Below, piece after piece: positions 61,924 to 64,000 of a DNA stretch of 64,000 nucleotides. A model generated the notes under the pieces. It was not told the origin of the DNA. It did not search any database and saw only the letters and a program-made list of their open reading frames with translations. The stretch's first letter is position 1, and each line of letters begins with the position of its first letter. This DNA comes from JADKIH01 sp031417395. GTDB taxonomy: Bacteria > Bacteroidota > Bacteroidia > AKYH767-A > 2013-40CM-41-45. The stretch lies in the NCBI GenBank assembly GCA_031417395.1, contig JANOVM010000070.1:1-64000 (forward strand). The letters run 5' to 3'. A program made the position numbers and the translations under genes.

Positions 61924-63354
61924 TTATTTCAGAATATTATTTTTGGTAAGATCATTTGATAAATCTTTACCCGGTTGAAAAACATGAATGTTTCTATTTT
62001 CAAATCCTGTTCCACCACTAATGCGATCGAAAGAATAAAGAGAATAAATACCTTCAATGACTTTCTGGTTTTCATCAATCGCTATTTTATTACCATACTT
62101 TAAAAATAATTTACCGGCAACCCATAAAGCATCATAGCCCTGATAAGCGCTTTCGGAAGGTTCAGAATAATATTTTTCACGGAAGAATTTCCGAAACTTG
62201 AAAACCTCATTATTTTTGAAATCAATAAATCCTGAATTAAATACGAATACATTACAATCTTCAATTGTTTTTTGGTCAATGGTTTCAAAATACTGCCAGG
62301 TTGGTAAACCAATAACAGTGAATTCATAATCGGGAATTTTCAACTTTAATGAATTCAAAATAGTAGAGACAAAATCTTCATTGGATGAAGGAATAAAAAT
62401 TAAATTATTTTTCCCCTTTGATAAACTATCTGCTATTCCTGCAACGTTGCCTTTGGTGCAATCGATGCGACGCGGAAAAGATTCTTTAACAGATAACCAA
62501 CCGTTTTTAAAAAACTCAGAACGATCATTTTCTTTCTGATTTGACGTTTTTAAAGTAATTAAATAGGCATTTTTAAAATATTCTCTTGAAAATTTCCCCA
62601 TCATTTCGCATTGTTTACCTGAAGAAGGAAGTAATGACAATCCCTTACTATTGTCTTTGATTATTTCAGAAGAATTTAATGCACAAGGAATCAAAGAAAC
62701 ATTTTTCACAAGGGAGTAAGCGGATATTCCCTTTAAAACACTATTACTTTCATTGGTAATAATCATATCCGGATTTTCACTTTTTCTAAGCTTTAGCAAA
62801 ACTTTCGAACTGTCACTTTCTGAATCGATATAATAAAAATGGAACTTTATTCCTTCGCTTTTTAATACATCAGCTGCATACGCAATACCTTCAATGAATT
62901 CAAGATTCGTTTTCAGTTCATCACTCAGAGGTTCATTAATATAAGAAGCGGAAGAATCATTTTCAGTATACTGTTTTGGAATATTTAGAGCGGTAATGAT
63001 TGCAATTTTATAAGTATACTTAGCCGGAATAACTTCTTTTAATACAATTTTCTCTATTGAATCCTTTTTTAGCCAGCTGTATGCAGGTATCCACAATTTC
63101 ATTTTTGCTTTTAAACCATTCTTTGAAATATCGTGGTTGAATTCAAGAATTTCTTCCTGAGGAATTGCAAACTTCTGAGAAATTCCAAATAATGTTTCGC
63201 CTTTTTCAACTTTATAGATGTAAAATTTTCGAGCATTAAGAAAATGAACATTCGCAGTATCCCTGGATGACAATGACTGAGCATTTGCGTTTGCAGGAAT
63301 AATAAATGCAGCAAAAAGTAAAATGCCAATGATTTTTTTCAATTTGTTGATCAT
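61924..63354 (-). CDS. LysM domain fused to a periplasmic-binding-like fold
   Basis: 476 residues. Signal peptide ending ANANAQS, one LysM repeat (about 45-95; YKVEKGETLFGISQKFAIP), then a type I periplasmic-binding fold (about 110-460) with DMIITNESNS, VIGLPTWQYF and YQGYDALWVAGKLFLKYG. Not a classical transporter protein, as no permease is nearby. The same fold occurs in LpoA, which activates a peptidoglycan synthase; a wall-anchored sensor or synthase activator is an inference. Located 37 bases after guaA and nine before hemF. Confidence 0.82.
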   Translation of the reverse strand: MINKLKKIIGILLFAAFIIPANANAQSLSSRDTANVHFLNARKFYIYKVEKGETLFGISQKFAIPQEEILEFNHDISKNGLKAKMKLWIPAYSWLKKDSIEKIVLKEVIPAKYTYKIAIITALNIPKQYTENDSSASYINEPLSDELKTNLEFIEGIAYAADVLKSEGIKFHFYYIDSESDSSKVLLKLRKSENPDMIITNESNSVLKGISAYSLVKNVSLIPCALNSSEIIKDNSKGLSLLPSSGKQCEMMGKFSREYFKNAYLITLKTSNQKENDRSEFFKNGWLSVKESFPRRIDCTKGNVAGIADSLSKGKNNLIFIPSSNEDFVSTILNSLKLKIPDYEFTVIGLPTWQYFETIDQKTIEDCNVFVFNSGFIDFKNNEVFKFRKFFREKYYSEPSESAYQGYDALWVAGKLFLKYGNKIAIDENQKVIEGIYSLYSFDRISGGTGFENRNIHVFQPGKDLSNDLTKNNILK

Positions 63355-63391
63355 ATTTATAGGTTGAAAGAAATGAAAAATAATGAATGCA

Positions 63392-64000
63392 TTACTCCCA
63401 TTCTATTGTTGCAGGTGGTTTGGAACTTATGTCATAAACTACCCTGTTTATTCCTTTAACCTTATTAATTATTTCATTAGAAACCAAAGATAGAAATTCA
63501 TACGGCAAATGACACCAGTCAGCTGTCATGCCATCTATAGAAGTCACCGCGCGAAGGCAAACAGCATTTTCATAGGTTCTTTCATCACCCATTACCCCAA
63601 CAGAACGAACGGGTAATAAAATAACACCTGCCTGCCATACCTTTTCATAAAGCTTATGCTTTTTGAGAAGAGAAATAAAGATTTCGTCTGCATCCTGCAA
63701 AATTTGTACCTTTTCATGTGTTATTTCTCCTAGAATTCTTATAGCCAGTCCCGGTCCGGGAAACGGATGACGGTTAAGTATATTGTTATCTAAATTCAAT
63801 TGACGTCCAACCTCTCTAACTTCATCCTTAAAAAGGGATTTTAGCGGTTCAATAACCTTCATTTTCATCTTTTCGGGCAAACCGCCTACGTTATGATGAC
63901 TTTTAATTGTAGCGGAAGGGCCTTTTACATTGACAGATTCAATAACATCAGGATAAATTGTTCCCTGGCCAAGCCAATTTACATTTTTAATTCTGTGAGC
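63392..64000 (-). CDS. guaA: GMP synthase (glutamine-hydrolysing), C-terminal part
   Basis: Partial: the frame stays open to the window edge, and the N-terminal glutaminase and ATP-pyrophosphatase parts lie outside. About 202 residues visible, from the end of the ATP-PPase domain (GQGTIYPDVIES, IKSHHNVGGLPEKM) through the dimerisation domain with RHPFPGPGLAIRILGE and the C-terminal PPATIEWE. GuaA makes GMP from XMP, ATP and glutamine. It is the first visible gene of a run continuing into the LysM fusion and hemF. Confidence 0.97.
   Translation of the reverse strand, partial: AHRIKNVNWLGQGTIYPDVIESVNVKGPSATIKSHHNVGGLPEKMKMKVIEPLKSLFKDEVREVGRQLNLDNNILNRHPFPGPGLAIRILGEITHEKVQILQDADEIFISLLKKHKLYEKVWQAGVILLPVRSVGVMGDERTYENAVCLRAVTSIDGMTADWCHLPYEFLSLVSNEIINKVKGINRVVYDISSKPPATIEWE

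Noticed and set aside
1..64000. tRNA, rRNA, CRISPR array, insertion sequence or prophage
   Set aside because: No tRNA T-loop patterns, no regularly spaced direct repeats, and no transposase, integrase or phage structural genes were seen.

Overview
The window looks like chromosomal DNA of a member of the Bacteroidota. The evidence is AT-rich sequence, genes without Shine-Dalgarno sequences, promoters of the TTTG / TAnnTTTG type, a BshA (bacillithiol) gene, type IX secretion (T9SS) features (a gliding-type C-terminal sorting domain, a PorE-like envelope protein, a sorting-domain relic), and many families typical of the phylum (DUF2279, DUF2027-Smr, fused 2-oxoacid dehydrogenase E1, bifunctional FtcD). 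The order cannot be fixed from sequence alone. I see no prophage, insertion sequence, CRISPR array, rRNA or tRNA. The window is dense core and envelope genome, with 49 genes (two cut by the window ends) plus one gene relic.

Layout. 1-6.4 kb: the end of a GH3/beta-lactamase fusion, bshA, a HemJ-like membrane oxidase, then on the minus strand an SUI1-like factor and an overlapping pair, an LtaS-like phosphoglycerol transferase and a diacylglycerol kinase. 6.4-8.2 kb: small lipoproteins, including two tandem paralogues with duplicated promoters, and a 56-residue Cys-rich membrane protein. 8.2-16 kb: fused 2-oxoacid dehydrogenase E1, a membrane patatin, and hutI-ftcD for histidine/formiminoglutamate breakdown. 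15.8-26 kb, plus strand: aroC, AsmA-like, PorE-like, MuiA-like, a secreted gliding-type adhesin and DUF2279. 26-30 kb, minus strand: dedA, aroE, uvrB, rhodanese.

30-36.5 kb: a Smr protein, then an arginine-centred group (arginine decarboxylase divergent from arginase-argS, followed by a YiiX-type hydrolase and a DUF4878 lipoprotein). 36.6-43.7 kb, minus strand: recR, a GT2/degenerate phosphoglycosyl-transferase fusion, E2 of a 2-oxoacid dehydrogenase, a TPR-propeller protein, a DnaQ-type exonuclease and an FAH-family hydrolase. 43.7-50 kb: a Na+/solute symporter, a LysM-RlpA-like protein, then minus-strand ftsK, lolA, a T9SS sorting-domain relic and a small secreted protein. 50.5-59.8 kb: recN, fabI, clpC (minus), gyrA and a TPR protein. 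60-64 kb: a glucosaminidase, then minus-strand guaA (partial), a LysM/periplasmic-binding fusion, hemF and a 47-residue membrane protein.

Themes are envelope building and turnover, DNA repair and segregation (uvrB, recR, recN, ftsK, gyrA), oxygen-dependent haem synthesis (HemJ, HemF), and amino-acid catabolism. I found no obvious new multi-gene defence or mobile system. The most interesting points are smaller: a fusion carrying what looks like a dead phosphoglycosyl transferase, a duplicated lipoprotein transcription unit, a paired dyad between arginine genes, a poly-G tract in a kinase gene, a sorting-domain relic that still has its terminator, a non-serine residue at the quinolone-sensing position of GyrA, and two mini-proteins easily missed by gene finders.
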